Below are positions 1-6,708 of a stretch of DNA of 10,867 nucleotides, one piece after another. A program made the position numbers and the translations under genes. Below the pieces are notes generated by a model, which saw only the letters and a list, made by a program, of their open reading frames with translations, made no database searches and was not told where the DNA came from. Positions within the stretch are counted from its first letter, which is position 1; each line of letters begins with the position of its first letter. The stretch is taken from the NCBI GenBank assembly GCA_030646655.1, contig JAUSLB010000097.1, positions 1-10,867 on the forward strand, written 5' to 3'. The stretch is from Deltaproteobacteria bacterium (GTDB taxonomy: Bacteria > Desulfobacterota > GWC2-55-46).

Positions 1-2
1 TC

Positions 3-221
3 AATTCCATAATAAAGGGCACCGGGGAGCGGGGGGACCTTGAAGAGATAGTAAAGAGCGTAAAGGATGTGGTATTAAAGTTCACTGACCTCATGGCTTT
101 CCTGATCGACAACATCAGGAGCCCTTTGATAACGATAATAAGCCTTATATTCGGGATCGAGCACGGATTGAAACGGTTCTTCAGCAGGGATAAAAAAGGA
201 GGTGGCAGCGATGGGAACTAA
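3..221 (+). CDS. Partial membrane-associated protein, C-terminal 72 residues
   Basis: An open frame enters from the left edge and runs to TAA at 219-221; the N-terminus lies outside the window. The visible part has a charged stretch (GERGDLEEIVKSVKDVV), then a hydrophobic segment around residues 35-58 (SPLITIISLIFGIEHGL), then a basic, Gly-rich tail. Its last 11 bases overlap the start of the YtxH-type gene, and the ribosome binding site of that gene lies inside this frame, so the two are probably translationally coupled. Small DUF948-type proteins often sit next to YtxH proteins, which makes that family a reasonable guess. Too little sequence is visible to assign it, and no function is claimed. 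Confidence 0.6.
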   Translation, partial: NSIIKGTGERGDLEEIVKSVKDVVLKFTDLMAFLIDNIRSPLITIISLIFGIEHGLKRFFSRDKKGGGSDGN

Positions 222-510
222 CAGGAACGCGTTCTACGCATTTATGCTTGGCGGCGTTATCGGGGCCGGTATAGCCATCCTCTATGCCCCGGGCTCAGGG
301 ATTGAGACGAGGAAGAGGGTAAAGGAGGGGGTGGACGACGCCGGGGACTGGGCAAAAGACACTTTTGAGGGCACACGCGACAGGATCACAGAGGGCAGTG
401 ACAAGGTCAGGCAGTTCGTAACTGAAAAGAAGGAAGACCTGCAGTCAGCGTACGAGGCCGGCAAGGAGGCTTTTAACAAAGGGCGCGAAAAGCTGGCCAG
501 AGGCGGATAA
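211..510 (+). CDS. YtxH domain-containing small envelope protein
   Basis: A 99-residue protein. ATG at 211 is chosen because AGGAGG at 197-202 sits 8 bases upstream; an in-frame GTG at 202 would overlap that ribosome binding site. Residues 6-27 form one membrane segment rich in Gly and Ala (FMLGGVIGAGIAILYAP). It is followed by the YtxH signature of a Pro-Gly-Ser-Gly turn and an ETRKRVKEG stretch, then a long, charged, Lys/Glu-rich helical region predicted to be amphipathic or coiled. YtxH-family proteins are short single-pass proteins, often linked to general stress or envelope functions, whose biochemical role is unknown. The gene overlaps the preceding partial gene by 11 bases and is followed by a hairpin at 550-586, so it probably ends its transcription unit. 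Confidence 0.85.
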   Translation: MGTNRNAFYAFMLGGVIGAGIAILYAPGSGIETRKRVKEGVDDAGDWAKDTFEGTRDRITEGSDKVRQFVTEKKEDLQSAYEAGKEAFNKGREKLARGG

Positions 511-549
511 ACCCCTTCCCTGTTGAAATCGTAAAATCGGTTTCAGACT

Positions 550-586
550 AATTGTGCGGTTCGGTTTAAGAAGTAGCCGCACAATT
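550..586 (+). terminator. Hairpin after the YtxH gene, possible terminator
   Basis: AATTGTGCGG (550-559) pairs perfectly with CCGCACAATT (577-586) around a 17-base loop. The downstream bases are only moderately T-rich (CGTTTATT), so termination is plausible but not certain. A run of eight T follows further on at 619-626. Confidence 0.4.
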
Positions 587-598
587 CGTTTATTCGCA

Positions 599-626
599 AT
601 GATCAAAATGATCAAAAGTTTTTTTT
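599..626 (+). repeat. Tandem 9-base repeat followed by an eight-T run
   Basis: ATGATCAAA occurs twice head to tail (599-607 and 608-616), then AG and eight T (619-626). The flanking 590-660 stretch is very AT-rich. It lies in the 233-base gap between the YtxH gene and the next gene. It could be part of a regulatory region for the downstream gene, but no convincing -35/-10 pair was seen. Confidence 0.4.
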
Positions 627-743
627 AAGTCCTATTTTTATTATATTTATTCTTCTTTACTCCCGAGGACTCGCGGAGGCGCACCCTCATAACAAGAGAG
701 GCGCTGCCGGGCGGAAGCGGATCAAATTTGAAGGAGCGGATTG

Positions 744-1853
744 ATGCCGGGAGAGTCGAAACTGACGCTGAGCGTCATTACAGCCGCTGTCGGCGGTTTT
801 ATCGGGCATGTAAGCAGTCATCCGGATATCTTAGATACGGCTAAAGAGTGGCTCCATACCGCAAGGGAAAAGGGCCTCATAATAGACTTTCATGTGCTAA
901 GGTGCGGGGACGACCTTGAGCTAATAATAACGCACGAGAACGGCCCTGACGACAGGCAGATTCACGAGCTCGCATGGAAGACATTCATGGCGTGTCAGGA
1001 CGCGGCCGTGGAGCTGAAGCTTTACGCGGCCGGGCGGGGGATACTCAAAGATACCTTTACCGGCAGCCTTAAATGCATGGGGCCGGGCGTGGCAGAGATC
1101 GAGTTCGCGGAAAGGAAGAGCGAGCCGGTCTTAATCCTCATGGCGAATAAGACCTCTGTAGGCTCATGGAACCTCCCCCTCTATAAGATCTTCGCCGACC
1201 CCTTCAATACGCCGGGCCTCATACTCGACCCTACGATGCTCGACGGCTTCTCCTTCAGGGTATCTGACATCAAAGAGGGCAGAGAGATAACCTTAAAGAC
1301 CCCCGCAGAATCACATTATCTGCTTGCCCTCGCAGGCTCGCCCTCGAGGTATATAATAAGCGGGGTCTTCAGGAACTCGGACAGCGATCTCGCCGCCGTC
1401 GTCTCAGCCCAGAAGTGCAATATCGTAGGCGGCAAGATCGCCGCGAAATGCGAGCCTGCGGCCATATTCAGGTGTCAGGCTGGCTTCCCGGCCGTAGGAG
1501 AAGTGATGGAGGCGTTCTCCTTCCCCTACCTTGTGGAAGGGTGGATGAGGGGCTCGCATACAGGCCCGCTCATGCCCGTGCCGTTTTACGAGGCGAACCC
1601 AACGAGGTTCGACGGGCCTCCCCGGGTGATAGGGGCGGGCTTTCAGGTATCCGACGGCCGCCTTATAGGCCCGCACGATATGTTCGACGACCCGAGCTTC
1701 GATGAGGCGCGGCGCACGGCAAATCAGGTTACTGATTACATAAGAAGGCACGGCCCCTTCCAGCCCCACCGCATGCCGGAGCCTGAGATGGAATATACCG
1801 CCATGCCCATTGTGATGGATAAGCTCAGGGACAGGTTTAAAAAGATCGGATAG
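744..1853 (+). CDS. Fructose-1,6-bisphosphate aldolase/phosphatase family protein with altered active site
   Basis: A 369-residue protein of the archaeal-type bifunctional FBP aldolase/phosphatase family (class V FBPase), close to the usual family length. ATG 744 is chosen because AAGGAG at 731-736 lies 7 bases upstream; TTG at 741 is poorer. Family landmarks are clear: LSVI (9-12), GH (21-22), CGDDLELI (54-61), NLPLYK-FADPFNT (143-156), RGSHTGPLMPV, TRFDGPPR, FDDPSFDEARR, YIRRHGPFQPHR and EMEYT. The normal enzyme makes fructose-6-phosphate from triose phosphates in gluconeogenesis. Several positions I know as metal or substrate ligands are changed: Ala15 for Asp, Arg98 for Gln, Asn135 for Asp, Ile232 for the catalytic Tyr, Cys236-Glu237 for Asp-Asp. 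The Schiff-base Lys (235) and Asp56-Asp57 remain. The frame is intact. Family membership is secure, but normal catalysis is doubtful. The next gene starts 12 bases after the stop. Confidence 0.9.
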   Translation: MPGESKLTLSVITAAVGGFIGHVSSHPDILDTAKEWLHTAREKGLIIDFHVLRCGDDLELIITHENGPDDRQIHELAWKTFMACQDAAVELKLYAAGRGILKDTFTGSLKCMGPGVAEIEFAERKSEPVLILMANKTSVGSWNLPLYKIFADPFNTPGLILDPTMLDGFSFRVSDIKEGREITLKTPAESHYLLALAGSPSRYIISGVFRNSDSDLAAVVSAQKCNIVGGKIAAKCEPAAIFRCQAGFPAVGEVMEAFSFPYLVEGWMRGSHTGPLMPVPFYEANPTRFDGPPRVIGAGFQVSDGRLIGPHDMFDDPSFDEARRTANQVTDYIRRHGPFQPHRMPEPEMEYTAMPIVMDKLRDRFKKIG

Positions 1854-1865
1854 GGCCGGGGAATT

Positions 1866-2903
1866 TTGCTTAAACCTACAGGCAAGGCGAGCAGCGCCGA
1901 AGGGTTCGCCGCGGGCAAACTGCCCGTGAGGCTTCTTGATAAGCTCCTCAAAAAATACGCCACTGGCGGAAGAGGCGTTGTAGTAGGCCCATCCATCGGC
2001 ATCGATTCCGCCGTAATAGATGTCAGGGACGGCTACCTCGCGGCAAAGACAGACCCGATAACCTTTGTAGCTGACGACATCGGTTTCTATACGGTCTATA
2101 TAAACGCCAACGATATAGCCGTTATGGGCGGGACCCCGAAGTGGCTTTTAGCTACGATACTCCTGCCCGAAGGAAAAACCACCGAACAGACCGTAGAGGC
2201 GATCTTCTCCCAGCTAAAAGGCGCATGCAGGGAGTTAAAAGTCGCCCTGTGCGGCGGGCATACCGAGGTGACCGCCGGCATAGACAGGCCCATAGTAATA
2301 GGGGCTATGCTCGGGACAGTGCCCGAGGATAGGGTCATCACCGGGGCAGGCGCGAGGGTCGGGGACGACATAATACTGACAAAAGGAATCGCCATAGAGG
2401 CCGCAAGCGTTATAGCGAGAAATAAAGAAAAAGAGCTCTCTTCCGTATTCCCGAAGGGCTTTATCGAAAGGTGCAAGGGGCTCATAAGGAGGCCGGGCCT
2501 GAGCGTTGTAAAAGACGCGCGGATAGCCCTTAAATACGGAAGGGTCAATGCCATGCACGACCCGACCGAGGGCGGGCTTTCAACAGGCCTCCACGAGCTT
2601 GCGATAGCGTCAAAGTGCGGGATGCTCGTTGATAAGGCGTCGATACCCGTGCTCCCCGAGGCACAGAGGCTATGCGGTTATTTCGGGCTCGATATAATGG
2701 GGGCTATAGCCTCGGGCGCGCTCATTATCTCAATTGACCCGGAAGATACCGGCAAAGTCCTGAAAGGCCTTAAAAAGGCCGGAATAAACGCCGGACGCAT
2801 AGGGAAGGTCGCAAGGAAAAGAGAAGGTGTCAGGATAAAAGAGGGCGGGCAGATAAAGCCGCTTAAATTGTTCGAGAAAGACGAGCTTACGAAGATACTT
2901 TAG
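1866..2903 (+). CDS. AIR synthase (PurM)/HypE-like protein without the HypE C-terminal Cys
   Basis: A 345-residue protein of the PurM/HypE/SelD/ThiL ATP-binding superfamily. The only start near the previous stop is TTG 1866, with a weak GGGG-type ribosome binding site. Visible motifs are GPSIGIDSAVIDV (41-53), the nucleotide region; KTDPITF (61-67); NANDIAVMGGTP (80-91), the dimer/ATP region; CGGHTEVT (129-136); and HDPTEGGLSTGLHELA (230-245). HypE proper ends in a PRIC-type Cys that is carbamoylated and dehydrated to thiocyanate for hydrogenase cyanide ligands. This protein instead ends LFEKDELTKIL, so it cannot perform that reaction in the known way. No hydrogenase maturation genes are in view. 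It probably phosphorylates or activates an unidentified substrate with ATP. It follows the FBPase-like gene by 12 bases and precedes a zinc-ribbon gene by 23, so the three probably form one operon. Confidence 0.85.
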   Translation: MLKPTGKASSAEGFAAGKLPVRLLDKLLKKYATGGRGVVVGPSIGIDSAVIDVRDGYLAAKTDPITFVADDIGFYTVYINANDIAVMGGTPKWLLATILLPEGKTTEQTVEAIFSQLKGACRELKVALCGGHTEVTAGIDRPIVIGAMLGTVPEDRVITGAGARVGDDIILTKGIAIEAASVIARNKEKELSSVFPKGFIERCKGLIRRPGLSVVKDARIALKYGRVNAMHDPTEGGLSTGLHELAIASKCGMLVDKASIPVLPEAQRLCGYFGLDIMGAIASGALIISIDPEDTGKVLKGLKKAGINAGRIGKVARKREGVRIKEGGQIKPLKLFEKDELTKIL

Positions 2904-2926
2904 CCTGAACTCTTTAGGAGGCCGTG

Positions 2927-3433
2927 ATGAAGCACAAGCAGCAGCAGTCCTTTCAAAGAAAGTCGATTGATACCGATAAAGACCCTTACCTCACATCAGC
3001 CGTGCCCGAGGACCCCTCGTCCTGCAAAAAATGCGGCTCAGTCTATCACGATAAAAGATGGGTCAATAAGGACGAGGCATCAGAGGATCTGCTTATGAAA
3101 GCAAAGCCAACGGCGCTTTGCCCCGCGTGCCGGAAGATCAGAGATAACTACCCTGAAGGCTTCCTCTTGCTGGAAGGCGACTTTGTAAAGGAGCACAGGG
3201 AAGAGATACTGAACCTTTTGAGGAATAAAGAGAGCCTTGCCCAGTCCATAAACCCCCTTGAGCGGATAATAACCTTAAAGGAAAGGGAAGGCGTCATAGA
3301 GGTGGCGACTACCACTGAGAAGCTCGCACAGAGGATGGGGCAGATACTGTCTAGGGCCTTCAACAGGGAGGCGGAGTTCAAGTGGAGCAGCGATACCAAG
3401 ATGGCCCGCGTCATATGGAGGCGGGACGGGTAG
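2927..3433 (+). CDS. BCAM0308-type zinc-ribbon protein, NMD3-like
   Basis: A 168-residue protein. ATG 2927 is chosen because AGGAG at 2916-2920 is 6 bases upstream; GTG 2924 would be only 3 bases away. Two CxxC pairs, C33-K-K-C36 and C65-P-A-C68, form a likely zinc ribbon near the N-terminus, with a Trp (WVNKDEA) between them. The C-terminal part (about 100-165) has a mixed charged and hydrophobic pattern (ERIITLKEREGVIEVATTTEKLAQRMGQILSRAF) resembling a small alpha/beta nucleic-acid-binding fold. I recognise the overall pattern as the BCAM0308 family, sometimes compared with NMD3. Its role is not established, and RNA or ribosome binding is only a suggestion. It ends the 744-3433 cluster. Confidence 0.65.
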   Translation: MKHKQQQSFQRKSIDTDKDPYLTSAVPEDPSSCKKCGSVYHDKRWVNKDEASEDLLMKAKPTALCPACRKIRDNYPEGFLLLEGDFVKEHREEILNLLRNKESLAQSINPLERIITLKEREGVIEVATTTEKLAQRMGQILSRAFNREAEFKWSSDTKMARVIWRRDG

Positions 3434-3466
3434 TCCTTAAACCTGTCCGCTAAGAGCCGGGTTAAT

Positions 3467-3550
3467 CCCTCATTGAGGGTTCAATTCCCCGAAGCTTGCT
3501 TCGAGACTTTTTCAGCAGAGAGGTCTTCGATACTCCGCAGCTTGCTGCGG
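3467..3550 (+). repeat. Block of three short hairpins, probable dispersed repeat
   Basis: Three perfect stem-loops sit in the 226-base gap before amrS: CCCTC-ATT-GAGGG (3467-3479), CGAAGC-TT-GCTTCG (3490-3503) and CCGCAGC-TT-GCTGCGG (3535-3550). The second and third share an AGCTTGCT core with variable flanks that stay complementary, which suggests two related copies. GACTTTTTCAGCA (3505-3517) between them recurs as its exact reverse complement at 8586-8598. This looks like a degenerate, intergenic, REP-like element. The identity is inferred. Confidence 0.55.
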
Positions 3551-3579
3551 GGAGGTTCATTGGCTGATCTTATTCCTGT

Positions 3580-3608
3580 TTGCCCTTTTCCGGCAGGCTT
3601 ATTATAAT
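3580..3608 (+). promoter_or_regulatory. Sigma70-like promoter for amrS
   Basis: TTGCCC (3580-3585) and a perfect TATAAT (3603-3608) are separated by exactly 17 bases. The start of transcription would be near 3615, giving a leader of about 45 bases. That leader contains a G-rich run (GGG at 3616-3618, then two six-G runs at 3626-3638) and shows no clear ribosome binding site before ATG 3660. Confidence 0.6.
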
Positions 3609-3659
3609 AGCGTCTGGGCGGCGCCGGGGGGTGGGGGGCGTAAAACCCGTTTTCCAATC

Positions 3660-4679
3660 ATGGTATCAATGAGGGAGGCAAGACTCTACAGCCCTGCTGA
3701 AAAAGGCTATGTTGACTGCTATCTTTGCGAATTCCACTGCCATATAGCCGACGGCAAGAGGGGCGTTTGCGGGGTTAGGGAGAACATGGGCGGGGTGCTC
3801 TATACCCACATCTACGGGCGCCTCATAGCCGAGCACATAGACCCCATAGAGAAAAAGCCCCTGTTCCACTTCCAGCCCTCCTCAAGGTCTTACTCCATAG
3901 CGACCGTCGGCTGCAACTTCAGATGCCTCCACTGCCAGAACGCGGAGATATCCCAGATGCCGAGGGACAGTAAAAGGATACTCGGCGAAGAGGTAGCCCC
4001 TGACGAGGTCGTGTCCGAGGCCTACGAGACAGGGTGCTCGTCCATCTCCTACACATACACGGAGCCTACCATATTCTTCGAATACGCATACGATACAGGC
4101 GTGCTCGCAAAGGAGCGGGGCCTTAAAAACGTATTCGTCACCAACGGCTACATGACGACTGAATGCCTCGATGAGCTTAAAGATGTGCTCGACGCGGCGA
4201 ATGTCGATGTAAAGTCATTCTCTGAGAACTTTTACAGGAAGGTCTGCGGCGCTACCCTTGCCCCGGTCTTAAAAAGCGTCGAGCGGATGAGGGAGCTGGG
4301 GGTTTGGGTCGAGGTCACCACCCTGGTCATCCCCACATTGAACGACAGCGAAAGCGAGCTCAGGGAGATCGCGAAGTGGATATACAGGACCGACAGATCG
4401 ATACCGTGGCACATAAGCGCGTTCCACCCCGCGTATAAGCTCAATAAACTCCCCCCCACCCCGGCCTCGAAAATACAGAGGGCGCGCGAGATAGGCCTTG
4501 AGGAGGGGCTTAAGTACGTCTATACGGGCAATATACCCGGTCAGGAGGGAGAATCGACTTTCTGCTATAATTGTAAAAGGCTCCTTATAGAGAGATACGG
4601 CTTTACGGTAAAAAAGAACCTTATAGCCGGTTCGAGATGCCCGTACTGCGATTTCTTAATAGACGGGGTCGGCCTTTAA
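3660..4679 (+). CDS. amrS: AmmeMemoRadiSam system radical SAM enzyme
   Basis: A 339-residue radical SAM protein. The N-terminal Cys-rich motif CYLCEFHCHI...KRGVCGVREN (20-42) is typical of the AmrS/PflA-like group. The radical SAM cluster motif is GCNFRCLHC, with Cys85, Cys89 and Cys92 binding the 4Fe-4S cluster and cleaving SAM. SYTYTEPTIFFEY (about 129-141) and the WHISAFHP segment match the family core. A C-terminal zinc-ribbon-like tail has two CxxC pairs (302/305 and 327/330). The family is named for linkage to AMMECR1-like and MEMO-like proteins; it was once called PflA-like, and its physiological reaction is not firmly known. Neither partner is in this window. ATG 3660 and ATG 3669 are both possible starts, and neither has a visible ribosome binding site. 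It has its own promoter. Confidence 0.9.
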   Translation: MVSMREARLYSPAEKGYVDCYLCEFHCHIADGKRGVCGVRENMGGVLYTHIYGRLIAEHIDPIEKKPLFHFQPSSRSYSIATVGCNFRCLHCQNAEISQMPRDSKRILGEEVAPDEVVSEAYETGCSSISYTYTEPTIFFEYAYDTGVLAKERGLKNVFVTNGYMTTECLDELKDVLDAANVDVKSFSENFYRKVCGATLAPVLKSVERMRELGVWVEVTTLVIPTLNDSESELREIAKWIYRTDRSIPWHISAFHPAYKLNKLPPTPASKIQRAREIGLEEGLKYVYTGNIPGQEGESTFCYNCKRLLIERYGFTVKKNLIAGSRCPYCDFLIDGVGL

Positions 4680-4723
4680 CTTCTGGAATTTGAAACGGCG
4701 CGAGAGCCGGAAAGGAGGGACGG

Positions 4724-5032
4724 ATGCTAGTTGAATTCAGCGTCATACCCGTAGGCACGGGCGAGAGCGTAGGGGGCGCGATCGCGAGCGTATTGAAGAT
4801 AGTCGACGAGAGCGGTCTCCCTTACAAGGCTAACGCCATGGGCACGGTAATCGAGGGGAGCTGGGATGACTGCATGGGGCTTATAAAAAAATGCCATGAG
4901 GAAGTGATGAAGACGGCGCCGAGGCTCCATTCGAGCATACAGATAGACCTAAGGCCAAGCAAGCCCCTTGACCGCCTCACCGAGAAGCTTAAGAGCGTGG
5001 AAAAGAGGCTGGGAAAGAAGATAAAGACATAA
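4724..5032 (+). CDS. MTH1187 family thiamine-binding protein
   Basis: A 102-residue protein matching the MTH1187/YkoF-like (DUF77) family, whose members are about 100 residues, adopt a ferredoxin-like fold and bind thiamine or a related pyrimidine. The recognisable parts are VEFSVIPVGTGESVGGAIASVLKIVDESGLPYKANAMGTVIEG at the N-terminal half and SSIQIDLRP near residue 74. AGGAGG (4713-4718) lies 5 bases before ATG 4724. The TAA stop (5030-5032) falls inside the rtcA frame, and the last bases encode LGKKIKT. A GGGAAAG heptamer at 5011-5017, in the correct phase for -1 slippage, precedes the stop. Thiamine binding is inferred from family; no thiamine transport or biosynthesis gene is adjacent. 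Confidence 0.85.
   Translation: MLVEFSVIPVGTGESVGGAIASVLKIVDESGLPYKANAMGTVIEGSWDDCMGLIKKCHEEVMKTAPRLHSSIQIDLRPSKPLDRLTEKLKSVEKRLGKKIKT
5011..5017 (+). other. Candidate -1 frameshift heptamer G GGA AAG
   Basis: In the frame of the MTH1187 gene the sequence reads G GGA AAG, which fits the X XXY YYZ slippery pattern. A -1 shift here enters the rtcA frame without passing a stop and would make a fusion of about 452 residues. A strong downstream stimulatory structure was not identified, so this remains a candidate only. Confidence 0.25.
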
Positions 5033-6081
5033 TCGCGATAGACGGGAGCTATGGCGAGGGTGGAGGGCAGATACTCCGGACTGCGTTGGCGCTATCGTGC
5101 CTGACCGGGCTCCGGTTCAGGGTCTATAATATCCGCGCCGGCAGGAAAGACCCCGGGCTTAAGCCCCAGCACCTCTTGAGCGTCCGCACGGCCGCATCGA
5201 TTACCGGCGCTGAGGTCAAAGGGGACAGCCTCGGCTCGAAAGAGATATTCTTCTGCCCCGGGCCTGTAAGGCCGGGTGTTTACTCGTTCGACGTAGGCGA
5301 GCTAAAGTCGAGCGCAGGCTCAACAGGCCTTGTCTTCCAGACTATATTGCCGCCCCTTTCTTTCGGCGATACGCCCTCCAGCCTTAAGATAAGGGGCGGC
5401 ACTCATGTTGAGTGGTCGCCTCCGGCGGATTACATTAAAGAGGTATTTCTCCCTGCCATAAGGCTGATGGGGGCGGAGGTCAGGTTCAGCAACCCTGTTT
5501 TAGGCTACTACCCCATCGGCAGGGGTGAGATAGAGGCTGAGGTCAGGCCGGCAAAGAGGCCTTTAAGGCCGCTTAATATTAAAGCCCGGGGCAGGCTTCT
5601 TGAGGTAACAGTCACTTCAGCCGCCTCTAACCTCCCGGAATCGATAGCACAAAGGCAGCTCGTTCACGCGCTCTCAAGGCTTAAAGGCTTATCCGTTGTC
5701 CCTGAGGGCAGGGTAATACTTCCCCCATCGCCCGGAAGAGGGACTTACCTGTTCATACTCGCGCGCCTCGAGAATATAAACGCCGGCTTCTCCGTGCTCG
5801 GCGCGAGGGGCAAGAGGGCCGAGACAGTTTCTGAAGAGGCGGCGGAAAGTCTCCTTCATTATATCGAAAGGGACGGCGCTGTAGATAAGCACCTCTCAGA
5901 CCAGATGGCCCTGTTTATGGCCCTTGCGCAAGGCCCTTCATCGATCACGGTAGAAGAGGTCACGAACCACCTTAAGACAAATATCCACGTCATCGAAATG
6001 TTCCTCCCCGTTAAGTTCTGCCTATCCGGGGGATTGGGAGAAACCGGCTCTCTGGATGTAACCGGCTGCGGCCGGGGTTAA
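5029..6081 (+). CDS. rtcA: RNA 3'-terminal phosphate cyclase with non-canonical start
   Basis: RtcA converts an RNA 3'-phosphate to a 2',3'-cyclic phosphate with ATP, through a covalent His-AMP intermediate. The diagnostic N-terminal motif IDGSYGEGGGQILRTALALS is encoded at 5038-5097. The first usual start codon (TTG 5086) lies within it and would delete its Gly-rich loop, so translation must begin earlier. In this frame the codons from the preceding stop (4990-4992) contain no ATG, GTG or TTG. The best candidate is ATA 5029, overlapping the upstream TAA as ATAA, which gives 350 residues, near the usual 340. Other motifs are AGRKDPGLKPQHL, GGTHVEWSPP, HLSDQMALFMAL and NHLKTNIHVIEMFL; His314 in NHLKTN matches the adenylated His. 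RtcB is not in view. The product is confident; the start is uncertain (rare AUA or AUC start, -1 frameshift from the upstream gene, or a sequence error). Confidence 0.85.
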   Translation: MIAIDGSYGEGGGQILRTALALSCLTGLRFRVYNIRAGRKDPGLKPQHLLSVRTAASITGAEVKGDSLGSKEIFFCPGPVRPGVYSFDVGELKSSAGSTGLVFQTILPPLSFGDTPSSLKIRGGTHVEWSPPADYIKEVFLPAIRLMGAEVRFSNPVLGYYPIGRGEIEAEVRPAKRPLRPLNIKARGRLLEVTVTSAASNLPESIAQRQLVHALSRLKGLSVVPEGRVILPPSPGRGTYLFILARLENINAGFSVLGARGKRAETVSEEAAESLLHYIERDGAVDKHLSDQMALFMALAQGPSSITVEEVTNHLKTNIHVIEMFLPVKFCLSGGLGETGSLDVTGCGRG

Positions 6082-6108
6082 GGCCGAATCGGATACCCGA
6101 CGATCACT

Positions 6109-6708
6109 ATGGACATCCCCAATTTCCTCGAGGCGTTCGCCCTCGCCTTCATCCCGCTTTTTGTGGCGATGGAGCCTATAGGCATCATGCCTATCTATGT
6201 CTCAATGACCCGGCCGCTTGCCGCTTCCGAGAAGCGGAGCGTTCTTTTCTATTCGATATTGACGGCGGCCGCCATAACCATCGCCTTCCTTCTTGTCGGG
6301 AGGGGGATGTTCATAGTGCTCGGCATAACGATCTCTGATTTTCAGATAGCGGGAGGAGTGATACTCTTATCCATCGCCATCAGCGATATAGTCCATGCCG
6401 CAAGGGGCATTACCGAAATACCCCCCACCGCCGGCGTGGGCATAGTCCCCCTCGGCACCCCGCTTATAGCGGGCCCGGCCGCCCTTACGACGCTCCTTAT
6501 ACTGAGCGATCTCTACGGTTTTACCATCACGCTTATAGCGTTAATCGTCAACCTCTTCATCATCTGGTTCGTCTTTATAACTTCCGATACGATAGTCAGC
6601 TACATAGGCGAGAAGGGCGCGCTGGGCATCTCAAAGGTCATCTCGCTTCTGCTTGCCGCCATAGCGGTCATGATGATAAGGCGGGGGCTTGAGGGGTTGC
6701 TCCTTTAG
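6109..6708 (+). CDS. MarC family integral membrane protein (UPF0056)
   Basis: A 199-residue protein with about six hydrophobic segments: roughly residues 8-32, 45-68, 72-95, 108-130, 135-160 and 172-198. The conserved family elements are FVAMEPIGIMPIYVSMT near the N-terminus, GGVILLSIAISDI (83-95), IVPLGTPLIAGPAALTTLLIL (112-132) and a C-terminal GISKVISLLLAAIAVMMIRRGL. MarC/UPF0056 proteins are inner-membrane proteins of unknown transport activity; an early link to multiple antibiotic resistance was not upheld. ATG 6109 begins 27 bases after the rtcA stop with no obvious ribosome binding site. It could be read from the upstream transcript, and a GC-rich hairpin overlaps the end of rtcA. The assignment comes from motifs and length. 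Confidence 0.85.
   Translation: MDIPNFLEAFALAFIPLFVAMEPIGIMPIYVSMTRPLAASEKRSVLFYSILTAAAITIAFLLVGRGMFIVLGITISDFQIAGGVILLSIAISDIVHAARGITEIPPTAGVGIVPLGTPLIAGPAALTTLLILSDLYGFTITLIALIVNLFIIWFVFITSDTIVSYIGEKGALGISKVISLLLAAIAVMMIRRGLEGLLL

Noticed and set aside
3470..3500. A tRNA-like T-arm (GGGTTCAATTCCC)
   Set aside because: No acceptor, D or anticodon arms with correct spacing surround it; it belongs to a hairpin-rich repeat block.
6059..6080. GC-rich hairpin at the end of rtcA as a terminator
   Set aside because: CCGGC-TGCG-GCCGG is stable but overlaps the rtcA coding end and has no T tract, so termination is not supported.
5086..6081. rtcA starting at TTG 5086
   Set aside because: The strongly conserved IDGSYGEGGGQILR motif is encoded just upstream, so this start would remove an essential loop.
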